Program-made: the position numbers and the translations under genes
Shown here: positions 1 through 11,215 of the stretch, one piece after another
How the letters are laid out: each line of letters opens with the position of its first letter
Numbering within the stretch: the first letter of the stretch is position 1
Source: Bugula neritina
Taxonomy: Eukaryota; Bryozoa; Gymnolaemata; Cheilostomatida; Bugulidae
Assembly (NCBI GenBank): GCA_964035545.1
Contig: OZ037771.1
Span: forward strand, 248,001-312,000
Direction: 5' to 3'
Length of the DNA: 64,000 bases
Notes under the pieces: model-generated
What the model saw: only the letters and a program-made list of their open reading frames with translations
Database searches by the model: none
What the model was told of the DNA's origin: nothing

Positions 1-2658
1 AGTGAGAGCCCAGCGTTGTAAACGCTGTGCTGTTAAAGTTGGAATATTTTTGCCTGGTGCAAAAATAGTAGTGAGAGGCTCATGGTCTGTGACTAGCGTA
101 AAATGTCGTCCATATAGGAATTGTCTGAACTTGGTCACACCATATATAATAGAGAGGGCTTCACGTTCAATCTGAGAGTAGTTCTTTTGAGTGTCAGTCA
201 ATGTTTTTGAAGCGTAAGCCACTGGAACTTCTCCCTGATCAGTATCCTGCGAGAGAACAACTCCTAATCCATAGGATGACGCATCGGCTGCAAGAATTAG
301 GGGTTTTGTCTCATCATAGTGTGTCAGGCTAGTAGCATTGATAATGCTATTCTTTAGCTGGGTAAAGGCTTGTTCACATTCATTTGACCATGTGAATGTG
401 GTATCATTCTTGAGGAGCTTGTACAGTGGAGCTGCTTTATCCGCAAGATTAGAGATGAAGCGCCCATAGTAGTTAACCTTTCCTAGAAATGCTTGCAGTT
501 GGTGCAAGTCCTGTGGTCGAGGTAATTGAGAGAGAGCTGCCATGGAAGCAGCTGTTGGTCGTTTGCCATCCTTGTCGATGGTGTGACCCAGATACTCAAC
601 AGAGTGCTTGAAGAATTCACACTTGTCTAATCGTATTCGAAAACCATGCTCTTGAAGTGTTGAAAGCAGGTTTGTCAGATTAGTCCAGTGTTCTTCCTCC
701 GTTTTACCAGTAATGATTAAATCATCAAGGTATGCAGCAACTCCTGGTAATTTTTGAGTCAAGGTATCCATACACCGTTGAAACTGAGCTGGACCAGGGG
801 CAATTCCAAAGCACATTCTATTATATTGGTATAATCCGAATGGAGTGTTTATCACACACAGCTGTTTGGCATCATCTTCTAGCTCAAGTTGTAGGTAAGC
901 ATCAGCCAAGTCAAGTTTGGTGAAGAATTTACCTCCTCTAAGCCTGTTCATTAAATCATCCAGTTTTGGTAGTGGATGCTGATCTATGGAGATGCACTGA
1001 TTGAGTCGCTTGAAATCTCCACAGATGCGAACTTTGCCAGACGGTTTGGTAACCACTACTATAGGAGCGGCCCAGTTACTGAAGTTAATACGTTGTATGA
1101 CACCTTCAGCTTCAAGCCTGTTTAATTCAGCCCTAGTGGCCTCATGTTGAGAATAGGGGATTTCTCTAGGTTTAGAAAAACAAGGTTTATGTTCTGATTT
1201 GAGGTAAATTGGTACTTTGAATGTTTTACAATGTCCTATTCCAGGTTTGAAAACATCGGGATATTTTGTTGTGAGAACTTTGACCTTGGTATCAACATTG
1301 TGTACTGCGTTAGTAACCTCGGTGTCACTGTCTACAGCAGATAGACCCTGTTGTGATAGTCCAAAACTGTCACTCCAGTCTACTCCCAGTAAGTTGACAC
1401 CTTCATCTGAGTCTACTATTAATAATCGAAGATTGTTTTTTGTAGTCTGACCAATGGTTACTGTTACATAGCATTCACCACGTACCTGCATAGCGGTATT
1501 TCCATATGAATGAAGGGTCGTGTCTGTCTGTTGATATGGTGGAGAGCCTAGGGCTTCGTAGCCTTTGTTCCCTACCATAGAGCAAGTAGCGCCTGTGTCC
1601 CACTGAAATTGTGTTTGTTTGTTGTTCACAGTAGTGTTAATCCATATTTGTTTCCCCTTGCGTTCATATATATTGTAAACACTACTTGAAGATTCTTCTA
1701 CGAAGTGAGAGTTGTTCCCACTTGATTTTGATGAAGTTTTGCAGACGCTAGAAATATGTCCTGTTTTGTTGCACAGCTTACATTGTTTGTTACGGTGAGG
1801 ACATTGTTTACGATCGTGGCTAATGTAGCATTGTGGACACGATTTCAACTTAGAAGGCTGTGTTGGCATAGCAGTCTGGTTTTCAGACTTGTGAAATTGT
1901 GGTCTCTTGCCCTGACTACCTTTGTTTTGACGTTTGTATGTTGAGGACATTTGATTTGTGGTAACAGGTGTAGAGGTCTCACCCTTCAAAACTTTATCAG
2001 TTTCTGCTGTTTGAATGTATGTAGCTGCCTTCTTTAACACATTTTCCAGTGTAGGATCTGGATCCAATAAGCATTGTCTACGTACATCAGCATGTGGAGT
2101 TTCTTTAATAATTATGTCACGGATTTGATCATCAACATAACTTTCACCACAGTCTTCCTTTTTACAGGTAAAATTGCAGTTACGAGCTAAACCCCGTAAA
2201 TCAGCTGCCCAATCTGAGTATGACTGGTTAGGTTTCATTTTACAGTTATAAAACTGATATCTAGCTGCTTGCACATGTTTTGTTTCAATAAAATGTGTGC
2301 TAAGCTTACCTGCTAGATTATCGAACGACATGGTAGTTATGTCCTCCGAGCCATACAGTTTTGTCAGCAATTCATAGCATTCTGAGCCAATCCATGAAAG
2401 TAAGCAAGCTCGTTTTTGTTCACTGTCACTTACGTTGTAAACGGTAAAGTGCTGATTGAGCCGCTGTAAATACTGAGTCCATGATTCCTTGTCTCTGTCA
2501 TAAGAGTCGAATCTAGGCACAGTTACAGATTTATTTTGTGCAGGTTCACCAGGCTTTACAGCTGTAGTAAATTGTCCCAGTATTTGAGCGAATTGCTCCA
2601 TCTGCTGCTGCTGTTGTTGCTGCATTGTTGTTACAAGTTGTTTTATAACTTCCTCCAT
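1..2658 (-). CDS. Ty3/Gypsy-type gag-pol polyprotein, 3' end outside window
   Basis: An uninterrupted minus-strand frame of 886 codons starts at the ATG at 2658-2656 and is still open at base 1. The N-terminal part is gag-like with a glutamine run near residues 12-18. Two zinc knuckles follow near residues 273-305, one of form CX2CX3HX4C and one of the classical CX2CX4HX4C form. A retropepsin-like motif WDTGA lies near residue 351. The reverse transcriptase has FGIAPGPAQFQR and the catalytic YLDD near residue 642. RNase H begins near residue 790 (DASSYGLG). Integrase, if present, lies beyond the left edge. Gag and pol are one frame with no stop or frameshift, so the copy may be young. The domain order matches Ty3/Gypsy (Metaviridae); the Mag/K02A2.6-like style of the RT is an inference. 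A 5' primer-binding site lies just upstream. Confidence 0.93.
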   Translation of the reverse strand, partial: MEEVIKQLVTTMQQQQQQQMEQFAQILGQFTTAVKPGEPAQNKSVTVPRFDSYDRDKESWTQYLQRLNQHFTVYNVSDSEQKRACLLSWIGSECYELLTKLYGSEDITTMSFDNLAGKLSTHFIETKHVQAARYQFYNCKMKPNQSYSDWAADLRGLARNCNFTCKKEDCGESYVDDQIRDIIIKETPHADVRRQCLLDPDPTLENVLKKAATYIQTAETDKVLKGETSTPVTTNQMSSTYKRQNKGSQGKRPQFHKSENQTAMPTQPSKLKSCPQCYISHDRKQCPHRNKQCKLCNKTGHISSVCKTSSKSSGNNSHFVEESSSSVYNIYERKGKQIWINTTVNNKQTQFQWDTGATCSMVGNKGYEALGSPPYQQTDTTLHSYGNTAMQVRGECYVTVTIGQTTKNNLRLLIVDSDEGVNLLGVDWSDSFGLSQQGLSAVDSDTEVTNAVHNVDTKVKVLTTKYPDVFKPGIGHCKTFKVPIYLKSEHKPCFSKPREIPYSQHEATRAELNRLEAEGVIQRINFSNWAAPIVVVTKPSGKVRICGDFKRLNQCISIDQHPLPKLDDLMNRLRGGKFFTKLDLADAYLQLELEDDAKQLCVINTPFGLYQYNRMCFGIAPGPAQFQRCMDTLTQKLPGVAAYLDDLIITGKTEEEHWTNLTNLLSTLQEHGFRIRLDKCEFFKHSVEYLGHTIDKDGKRPTAASMAALSQLPRPQDLHQLQAFLGKVNYYGRFISNLADKAAPLYKLLKNDTTFTWSNECEQAFTQLKNSIINATSLTHYDETKPLILAADASSYGLGVVLSQDTDQGEVPVAYASKTLTDTQKNYSQIEREALSIIYGVTKFRQFLYGRHFTLVTDHEPLTTIFAPGKNIPTLTAQRLQRWALT

Positions 2659-2682
2659 TTCAAAATGATATGGTTGTATTTA

Positions 2683-2699
2683 TCCTACTTCTGACACCA
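2683..2699 (-). other. Retrotransposon primer-binding site, tRNA-Leu type
   Basis: On the minus strand this reads TGGTGTCAGAAGTAGGA, 25 bases upstream of the gag ATG. The TGG start fits the CCA end of a tRNA, and the rest matches the complement of animal tRNA-Leu 3' ends with about one mismatch as I recall them. Its position between LTR and gag is where a PBS should be. Confidence 0.75.
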
Positions 2700-2701
2700 G
2701 T

Positions 2702-3000
2702 TGTTGTGTTCTTGTTATTTATGTTAAACAAGAGTAAACAGTAAGATTAAGCACGTATAAGTAAGATTGGCTGTAGAGTAGAATGTATGACTGTATTGTA
2801 TTGAAGCTAACAAGTAACTGACATAAAAATACATGTAGATAAACAGTGACAGAATAACAACTGGCTTGTATATTGATATGGCAAAAACTGTATATAATGA
2901 GTTTAAACAAATAGACATTAGAATAAAAAAGTAACCGAGCACATAAAATGTGGTATGTCATAATATGCATCTATGTGGTGTATTGACAAGGCTAGTTCAA
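2702..3000 (-). mobile_element. Probable 5' LTR of the Gypsy-type element (right limit uncertain)
   Basis: The LTR should end two or so bases before the PBS; on the plus strand a TGTTGTG start at 2702 fits the complement of an LTR ending in CA. The right boundary is a guess because the second LTR is outside the window, so terminal repeats and the target-site duplication cannot be compared. Confidence 0.4.
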
Positions 3001-3912
3001 TACATAGCAAGTACAATTGTGGATAATTCCCTAACTTTGTTCATCTTCACAGCTTTGAAAGTAATCATGTAGCAGTTGCACCAGAGATTGCTGGTGTAAA
3101 AGACAATTTCTGAGTAATAGTAATATGTTAATAATAAATAATGGAGCTTGCAAATTTTCTGGTGCTCATTGACTTCGATCTGTCACTTTCCTGAGTAAAG
3201 GAAGGAAGACTGCTGGCAACTCATGCTGTCAATCTCTCTCAATGCAGGAGAGGTGCTAAAAAATACTACTTGTGATTATGGCAATCTGTCTCAATGACTT
3301 CTTTTTATCATCACTGTGACTGGTTGGTCATTATACATGTGGGATTGTTAGTTAGAGGCTCAGATGTAAGCATTTGTTCAACTCAAGTTCATAATCTACT
3401 CCTACACTTACTCAATGCCTTTATTGTATATAATGAGGGCAGAACCTGTTGCACTAAAATCCTATTTTTTAAAAATTTAATCTATACAACTTTTGGATCT
3501 AGTAAATTGTTGTTTACCACTTGCTATAGCTTACAGAGTTTAACCTTTTATCAGTGTCACTCATCACTTGTTATCACTTTGGTCTGTGATTAATAAATAG
3601 TAATTATATTAAAGATTGCGGACTTTAGAGCAGTACTATCTGTACAAACTGTTTTGCTTGTTACCAGGTCGAGCTGTTTGACACGAGGGTTAAACAGATG
3701 AGCACTCAGACTAAAGGTAGCATATTATTAATGTTGATCATGTTGGCAAACTGTCTTTTTTTTCTAAAAGCACTGTAATGACTGCAACTACTTCACTTGA
3801 TGGTTATTTAGAACCATTTCAAACTTTAAAAATTTCCATTGCTTTATTCTAACCCTGCTCGTAGTGGTGTTTTACTAACACTGTTGTCTTCACTTGTGGC
3901 CAGGTAACTAAA
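3001..3912. other. Upstream region of the SLC7 gene
   Basis: No conserved coding sequence is seen. An acceptor-like TGGCCAG at 3897-3903 lies 9 bases before the transporter ATG, so this stretch probably holds a 5' untranslated exon. A possible one lies at about 3667-3715, ending in a GT donor. Confidence 0.4.
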
Positions 3913-6900
3913 ATGTCCAACACAACTGATCGACCAGATGGTAAAGATGAGAATAAAGTTGAGATACAGAAGACACTGAACTTGCTATCAGCAATGTCAC
4001 TTACTGTTGGCTGTGTAATAGGTTCAGGGGTGTTCATCTCACCCAAAGGAGTTCTCATTTATACAGGTTCAGTAGGTGAGTATTAGCTGTGTTTAGTAGG
4101 TGAGTATTAGCTGAGTTCAGTAGGTGAGTATTAGCTGAGTTTAGTAGGTGAGTATTAGCTGAGTTTAGTAGGTGAGTATTAGCTGAGTTCAGTAGGTGAG
4201 TATTAGCTGAGTTCAGTAGGTGAGTATTAGCTGAGTTTAGTAGGTGAGTATTAGCTGTGTTTAGTAGGTGAGTATTAGCTGAGTTTAGTAGGTGAGTATT
4301 AGCTAAGTTTAGTAGGTGAGTATTAGCTGAGTTTAGTAGGTGAGTATTAGCTGAGTTTAGTAGGTGAGTATTAGCTAAGTTTAGTAGGTGAGTATTAGCT
4401 GAGTTTAATAAGCGAGTATTAGCTGAGTTCAGTAGATGAGTTTAATGGGCTGGGCTGCTGTTTTAGGTCTCAACCTGGTCATATGGACTCTGTGTGGACT
4501 CATCTCTGCTGGCGGCAGTCTGTGTTACATTGAACTGGCCACAGTGGTGCGAGAATCAGGAGGCGAGTGGGCTTATATTAAGGAGGGGCTTGGGGGAGCC
4601 CCCGCATTCCTAGCTGCCTGGATGAGTTCAACACTCATAGCTAGCTCTTCTGCTGCTATTTGTCTGTCTAGCAGCGAATATTTACTCTCTTCGTTCTTTA
4701 CATGTGAAGTTCCAGTAAGTTAATATCAAATTGAGTGTATTATATGTTATTATATTGCTTTGTATTTTGTTTTGTGTTATAAGATATTTATATTCTAACT
4801 CATACAGGCTCTGATATCTAAACTAACAGCTGTTCTAATGATTTTCCTCATCATAGTAATTAGTACATCCATAAAACTTTCTACCAAGATTCTCAACATC
4901 TTGTTTGCCATGAAAGTTCTTGCCTTGGTGCTTATCATAGTAGGAGGGATTTATGCGCTCTTTACTAAAGGGACTGCTGGACTTTCTAACTCCTTTGAAG
5001 GTAATTAACATCATGCTTTACGATGATATGATATGTTGTTGAGACAAGACCGTCTTCCATGGTTATAGACAGCCTCCTTCCTTTATCACAGGTACAAGTG
5101 AGGAGGGTTGGGGAATAGCCTTAGCATTCTACAGTGGACTCTGGGCATATGAAGGCTGGAACATGGCAAACTATGTCACGGAAGAAGTAAAGAACCCAAA
5201 GAAAACCATGCCGGCTGCTATTCTCGGTTCCTTGCTGCTCGTCACTTGTCTATACCTTCTGGTTAACACGGCTTACTATGTGGTGCTTACAAAGCAAGAG
5301 GTTAACACAGCTACTCAGTACTTACTACTCAGTGCTTACTACTAAATACTTACTACTCAGTACTTACTACTCACTACTTACTACTCAGTACTTACTACTC
5401 AGTACTTACTACTCAGTACTTACTACTCAGTACTTACTACTCAGTGCTTACTACTCAGTGCTTACTACTCAGTACTTACTACTCAGTACTTACTACTCAG
5501 TACTTACTACTCAGTACTTACTACTCAGTACTTACTACTCAGTACTTACTACTCAGTACTTACTACTCAGTACTTACTACTCAGTACTTACTACTCAGTA
5601 CTTACTACTCAGTACTTACTACTCAGTACTTACTACTCAGTACTTACTACTCTGTACTTACTACTCAGTACTTACTACTCTGTACTTACTACTCAGTACT
5701 TACTACTCAGTACTTACTACTCAGTGCGTGTGTTGCAGGTGCTGGAGTCAAATGCCGTGGCAGTGGACTGGGCGCAGAGACTAGTGGGTAGTTGGTCTGG
5801 AATACTGGCCCTAATTGTATCCTTGTCCATGTTTGGCTCAACTCTGTCTTCCTTTTATGGATCCAGTAGAGTTTTAATGGCTGTGGCTAGAGAAGGTTAA
5901 GTGATAAAAATAAATTTTAATTCTAAGCTTTGACTTCTGTAGTTATGCTTACTAGTTCCAGTAGATTGTGACAATCTATTAGAACCAATTTGTGAATTGC
6001 TCCCCTATCGTTTTGCCTTTTGTATTTGTATGTACAGAATTTTCTACTCTTGACACAAACTTGTGTACTACAATCCATGGTAACTGTAGTATTTGTCACA
6101 CTATTAATACACATCGAGTAAGCAGCCCATTTTTACATTGTAAATTTTTATCTTTCTGATAAATTATTTTTCTGCTGCAATCCTGACATAGGTAGCTCAC
6201 TCTCTAACTCTCGCATAGCTCACTCTCTAACTCTCACATAGCTCACTCTCTAACTCTCACATAGCTCACTCTCTAACTCTCACATAGCTCACTCTCTAAC
6301 TCTCACATAGCTCACTCTCTAACTCTCACATAGCTCACTCTCTAACTCTCACATAGCTCACTCTCTAACTCTCACATAACTCACTCTCTGACTCTCACAT
6401 AGCTCACTCTCTGACTCTCACATAGCTCACTCTCTAACTCTCACATAGCTCACTCTCTAACTCTCACATAGCTCACTCTCTAACTCTCACATAACTCACT
6501 CTCTGACTCTCACATAGCTCACTCTCTAACTCTCACATAACTCACTCTCTAACTCTCACATAGCTCACTCTCTAACTCTCACATAGCTCACTCTCTGACT
6601 CTCACATAGCTCACTCTCTGACTCTCGCATAGCTCACTCTCTGACTCTCACATAGCTCACTCTCTGACTCTCGCATAGCTCACTCTCTGACTCTCACATA
6701 GCTCACTCTCTAACTCTCACATAGCTCACTCTCTAACTCTCACATAGCTCACTCTCTAACTCTCACATAACTCACTCTCTGACTCTCACATAGCTCACTC
6801 TCTAACTCTCACATAACTCACTCTCTAACTCTCACATAGCTCACTCTCTAACTCTCACATAGCTCACTCTCTAACTCTCACATAGCTCACTCTCTGACTC

Positions 6901-7933
6901 TCACATAGCTCACTCTCTAACTCTCACATAGCTCACTCTCTGACTCTCACATAGCTCACTCTCTGACTCTCACATAACTCACTCTCTGACTCTCACATAG
7001 CTCACTCTCTAACTCTCACATAGCTCACTCTCTAACTCTCACATAGCTCACTCTCTAACTCTCACATAGCTCACTCTCTAACTCTCACATAGCTCACTCT
7101 CTGACTCTCACATAGCTCACTCTCTGACTCTCACATAGCTCACTCTCTGACTCTCACATAGCTCACTCTCTGACTCTCACATAGCTCACTCTTTAACTCT
7201 CACATAGCTCACTCTCTGACTCTCGCATAGCTCACTCTCTGACTCTCACATAGCTCACTCTCTAACTCTCACATAGCTCACTCTCTGACTCTCACATAGC
7301 TCACTCTCTGACTCTCGCATAGCTCACTCTCTGACTCTCGCATAGCTCACTCTCTGACTCTTCATCTACAGATTTCCTGCAGCTATGAATTATAATACAT
7401 GGTAACATTTATTGTATAGTCAGCATAGTATTATGCTGCATGTCTCTACGTATTGCATATATAATATTATAGGTCACACGGTTCAACTTCTCTCTATGGT
7501 GAGTGTAAGAGACAGTTCTCCATTGATCTCTATCTACGTACGAGGAGCTCTCAGCATGGTGTTTTGTGCTATTGGAGATATCGGTAACCTGATAGACTTC
7601 TTTAGCTTCACCTCCTGGCTATTCTACGCCATGTCATTTATCTCTCTAATTATTTTGAGGGTAAGAAGGCGACATTTACCCCCAAACAAAGATATTTTTC
7701 AAGTACCAATCATCATTCCAGTTGTTATGATACTAGTTGCAGTATACCTCATTGTTGTGCCAGTTATAGCCAATCCTAAGCTGCCTTTCTTGTATGCTGC
7801 CATTTTTATGTTAGGTGGGCTGGTGTTCTACTTTCCATTTGTATATTGCAAAATCAAATTTAAATGGTTTGACCAGGTGACTTTATTTTTTCAACTTTTG
7901 TGTCAAGTTGGCATTCCAAGTAGAAATCTATAG
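3913..7933 (+). CDS. SLC7-family amino-acid transporter (heterodimeric light chain, b0,+AT-like)
   Basis: Six exons: 3913-4075, 4467-4714, 4808-5000, 5092-5300, 5739-5895 and 7473-7933, giving 476 residues, normal for an SLC7 light chain. TM1 carries the APC-fold motif GSG at residues 37-39. Cys134, in the TM3-TM4 loop context TCEVP, matches the cysteine that bonds to the SLC3 heavy chain. The gating position reads GLWAYEGWN with Trp219; this is Trp in b0,+AT (SLC7A9) and Phe in LAT1, so cystine/neutral/basic amino-acid exchange is the best guess. The TM10-12 block is intact and the C-terminus short. Known family role: obligatory exchange of amino acids at the plasma membrane with an SLC3 partner. 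Three introns (after exons 1, 4 and 5) carry large minisatellites. The GTTAAC and GTTAAG donors at 5301 and 5896 are weak but phase-consistent. Confidence 0.9.
4076..4440 (+). repeat. 24-bp minisatellite containing the 5' splice site
   Basis: About 15 copies of a 24-bp unit that includes the last 9 exon bases (GTTCAGTAG or a T variant) followed by GTGAGTATTAGCTGA. It starts exactly at the exon 1 end of the SLC7 gene and fills almost the whole intron. Confidence 0.95.
5309..5726 (+). repeat. 14-bp minisatellite in SLC7 intron 4
   Basis: About 30 near-identical copies of CTCAGTACTTACTA, with a few TGCTTAC variants. Long reading frames across it are by-products of the repeat. Confidence 0.95.
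6186..7362 (+). repeat. 21-bp minisatellite in SLC7 intron 5
   Basis: About 56 copies of a 21-bp unit, CATAGCTCACTCTCTAACTC plus T. Point variants (TAACTC/TGACTC, CACAT/CGCAT, TAGC/TAAC) recur in blocks, which suggests higher-order duplication. Confidence 0.95.
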
Positions 7934-8413
7934 AAACTTTTAAACTTGTTGAGAAGTAAGGTGATCAAGATAACACTTTGTAATAATATACTATCTATAT
8001 ATATGCTATATGCTCTCTAATCTCTGTACACCCTTTCTCCTACGACACATTCACCCACGCTGAACTGGGACTGCACATTATAATCTACAAAGGCATTAGT
8101 AGGCTTGTTACTATCAGCCCTGTCAAGGGGTATATGTTGTTCCAATGTCACCAAATAAGCGAGGGCAGCGCTGATTAATTAATACTTAATTGAGTCACAA
8201 TCATTTATTTGTGTTTCACCCATAATATAGAGCTTTGAAAGTAATTACTAATTAATCAAGTACTTGTGTAACCAATGTAGAAGGTGCTGTGTTTTGACTT
8301 TTGTTGTGTATTTGATAATGTATGTTTGTTTTTGTATATCATTTAAACTTGCATGGTATGTAGTTTAATGAGTATGCTGCAGCAGACAACTACATAGGTA
8401 CATATATATCAAG

Positions 8414-8850
8414 AATATCTGGTTAGTATATAACTGTGAGCATGATCACATATTTTACTGCTGGTTAGTATATAACTGTGAGCATGATCACATATTTTAC
8501 TGCAGGTTAATATATAACTGTGAGCATGATCACATATTTTACTGCAGGTTAATATATAACTGTGAGCATCATCACATATTTTACTGCAGGTTAGTATATA
8601 ACTGTGAGCATAATCACATATTTTACTACTGGTTAGTATGTAACTGTGAGCATGATCACATATTTTACTGCAGGTTAGTATATAACTGTGAGCATAATCA
8701 CATATTTTACTGCTGGTTAGTATATAACTGTGAGCATAATAACATAGTTTACTACTGGTTAGTATATAACTGTGAGCATGATCACATATTTTACTGCAGG
8801 TTAGTATATAGCTGTGAGCATAATCACATATTTTACTGCTGGTTAGTATA
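8414..8850 (+). repeat. 42-bp minisatellite
   Basis: About ten copies of a 42-bp unit starting GGTTAGTATATAACTGTGAG and ending in TATTTTACTGCA, with scattered substitutions. Confidence 0.9.
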
Positions 8851-8986
8851 ATATTGTAAGCTGAAGGAACATTTGTAGAATACTTTGTTTATTTAATCTA
8901 CTTTAAATTAGTTTCACCTTTTCTGTTTCTTTCAGTTTGAAAGATTATTTTAGACTCCCTGCTTTGATAATTAATTTCTTGTGTTA

Positions 8987-9150
8987 CTGTAAGTATATGC
9001 ATAAACTCTAATACTTTATTGTGTTACTGTAACTATATGCATAAACTCTAATACTTTATTGTGTTACTGTAACTATATGCATAAACTCCAATACTTTATT
9101 GTGTTACTGTAACTATATGCATAAACTCTAATACTTTATTGTGTTACTGT
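8987..9150 (+). repeat. 40-bp tandem repeat
   Basis: Four copies of a 40-bp unit starting TGTGTTACTGTAACTATATG, almost identical. Confidence 0.9.
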
Positions 9151-10105
9151 AACTATATATGTAAAATAGTTTATTGGTTATAATTTGCTTATTAATGACT
9201 TGAGTCATCATGCCAATGATGTAAAATTATATCTTATAGACAAGGTAGGTGCAGTAATGGAGAAATTGAGAAAAGTCTGTGTTCTAAATTAAAAATGTAG
9301 CAAAAGAATTTGTGTTATCACAAAAACTTTTACCGCGCTCTGTATCAAAAATGAACAAAACAACCTAAGTTTTTTAATTTATCTCCATTTCTCTGCCACT
9401 GCTCCTTAATGCTATAGATTAGCAAATACAATAATATTGGTAGGACATTTTGCAGTTTGTAAATGGAAGACAACTTCCAAAAACCATTTTACTTTAAATT
9501 ATTGTAAAAATTAATGGTAGTTTTTGATGAAAGGTGGCTATATTTGTGAGGTTTGAATTTAGGTTAGGTAATCATTTTAAATTTGGTAGTCAATTGAGGC
9601 AAGACTTGCCTATTTTATTGAATGGTATTTATTTGATACTTTCATAATAAACATATTTACCTGCCTTAAAAGCATTGTCCAGTACATTGAAACTTGTAAT
9701 ACTTTCTAATATTATTATAAACTATCAGTTAAAACAATTTCAAAAGTTTGTCCTTTGCCTGTGAAGAGTGGGCATGCATATGATAGCCAACACCATGTAT
9801 CGCATCATAAAGTTATGTTCAAATCACAAAATCAGCACATTAAGTTCTGCCAAGTCTTTATTATGTTTCATGATATTATAGAAAACAGAGACATGATCAA
9901 CCAGTTCGTTGTTTGTGTGCCCTGGCAGAATATTCATCGCGGGTCTTGTCAGTCCGCTAAAATACACACAATAATAAGTTATAGTATGTGCAGTTAGAGG
10001 TCAAGATAAGGGGTTATCAGTTCAAATCCTATTAGAGTTGGAAATATTTTTTTTAATTTTATTCACATAAGGAAAAATCAGATCTACGTAATAACTAAGA
10101 TTAAA

Positions 10106-10195
10106 TATCGAGATACAAATAGAGTAGTGGTAGAGCTTTGATATTATGTGCCTAAGGATGTGGGTTCAAACCCATGCGGCTTCATTTGTAATTTT
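10106..10195 (+). repeat. tRNA-like SINE-type unit
   Basis: It has an A-box-like segment (AGTAGTGGTAGAGC) and, about 40 bases on, a B-box-like GGGTTCAAACCC. The flanks TACAAAT and ATTTGTA could pair as an acceptor stem. The T-stem is imperfect, so this is tRNA-derived rather than a working tRNA. Confidence 0.45.
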
Positions 10196-10261
10196 TGTAA
10201 TATTTTGAAATTCCTAAAATAAAGAAATATAAGCATCAACAAGGGTTTCTTATAAGGGGAC

Positions 10262-10335
10262 CCGTCCCAGGGTAATGGTAGGGGCGTCTCTCCTCAACCA
10301 CAAAGACACTGGTTCAATACCCGAACGCAGCCTGA
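10262..10335 (+). repeat. tRNA-like SINE-type unit
   Basis: A-box-like GGGTAATGGTAGGGG is followed by B-box-like GGTTCAATACC. The arms do not fold cleanly, so it is probably a decayed tRNA-derived element. Confidence 0.4.
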
Positions 10336-10375
10336 AAAAAAAAGTCCGCTGAACACCCATGAGTACCCGCCTCCC

Positions 10376-10510
10376 AAGAATCAGGCACTCGCGGTGAGTT
10401 CATCAGGGACTCTAAATCAGGCACTCGCGGTGAGTTCATCAGGGACTCTAAATCAGGCACTCGTGGGGTTCATCAGGGACTCTAAATCAGGCACTCATGT
10501 GGAGTTCAGC
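10376..10510 (+). repeat. 36-bp tandem repeat beside tRNA-like units
   Basis: Three to four copies of a 36-bp unit with AATCAGGCACTCGCGGTGAG and CATCAGGGACTCT. It is GC-richer than its surroundings and directly follows a tRNA-like unit. Confidence 0.8.
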
Positions 10511-10693
10511 AGGGATTCCAAAGTATGAATTACCTTTTGGTAAAAAAGATAAAGTCTTCAAATTATTTATCTAAAAAAATACTTTTAAGCTAATTATTAT
10601 ACAATATATTTATACTAGAACCAAATACTATTAAAAACTCCAATTACTCAATTATCACCATGAAACAAGATTAAGATGACATGAAAGTTTTTT

Positions 10694-10910
10694 GGAGATG
10701 GGCAGGACTTGAACCTGCAACCAATGGCACAGGGTACCAAAGCACTACCAATAACCCAACAAGAACTCTCTGCACAAGGTACTCTATAACAACAACTTAT
10801 TTTCACTAAGGTCTGTGCATAAGCCAAATAAAGTATAAAAATATTTTCTTGATGAGGGTTCGAACCCATACCCACAGGTTTCCTGTTACCAATGCTCCAC
10901 ACATGCCCTA
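10694..10910 (-). repeat. Pair of tRNA-like units (first copy of a ~302-bp duplication)
   Basis: On the minus strand the right unit (10850-10910) has GGAGCATTGGTAACAGG and GGGTTCGAACCC. The left unit (10694-10770) has TTATTGGTAGTGC and a T-arm, GCAGG-TTCAAGT-CCTGC, with a perfect 5-bp stem and 7-base loop. The pair recurs about 302 bp to the right. Confidence 0.55.
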
Positions 10911-10991
10911 CAATGACACCATGAAAACTATGACACTATATCTTATATTTAATGTTGTTTTGAAATAGAATAAAATCACATAAAAAATAAC

Positions 10992-11215
10992 AGGCCAGAG
11001 CTAGGGCTTGAACCTGTGCCCTGATACCACAAGAAACCAGAGCTTTGCCACCAACCCACAAGCATCCCTTAGCTTGAGGTGAGGTATAACCACATCTCAT
11101 TTTCACTACAGAGAGTGCATAAGCTTAATAAATAGTGAAAAAATAAGAGTATTTGAGGGCTTGAACCCCCACAACTTAAAACTGGAAGACTAAAGCTCTA
11201 CCATTACCCCACCAG
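10992..11215 (-). repeat. Pair of tRNA-like units (second copy of the duplication)
   Basis: On the minus strand the right unit has GGGTAATGGTAGAGC and GGGTTCAAGCCC (11155-11215). The left unit has TTGGTGGCAAAGC and GGTTCAAGCCC (10992-11065). Spacer sequence between the units, TTTTCACTA and GTGCATAAGC, is shared with the first pair. Confidence 0.55.

Noticed and set aside
3294-3593. 99-codon plus-strand frame
   Set aside because: No recognisable motif, low-complexity AT-rich composition, no splice or family support.
6186-7362. CRISPR-like array
   Set aside because: Units abut with no unique spacers, and the setting is an intron of an animal gene.
9995-10035. A seventh tRNA-like unit with CAGTTCAAATCCT
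   Set aside because: Only a B-box-like word is present; no A-box or pairing arms could be placed.
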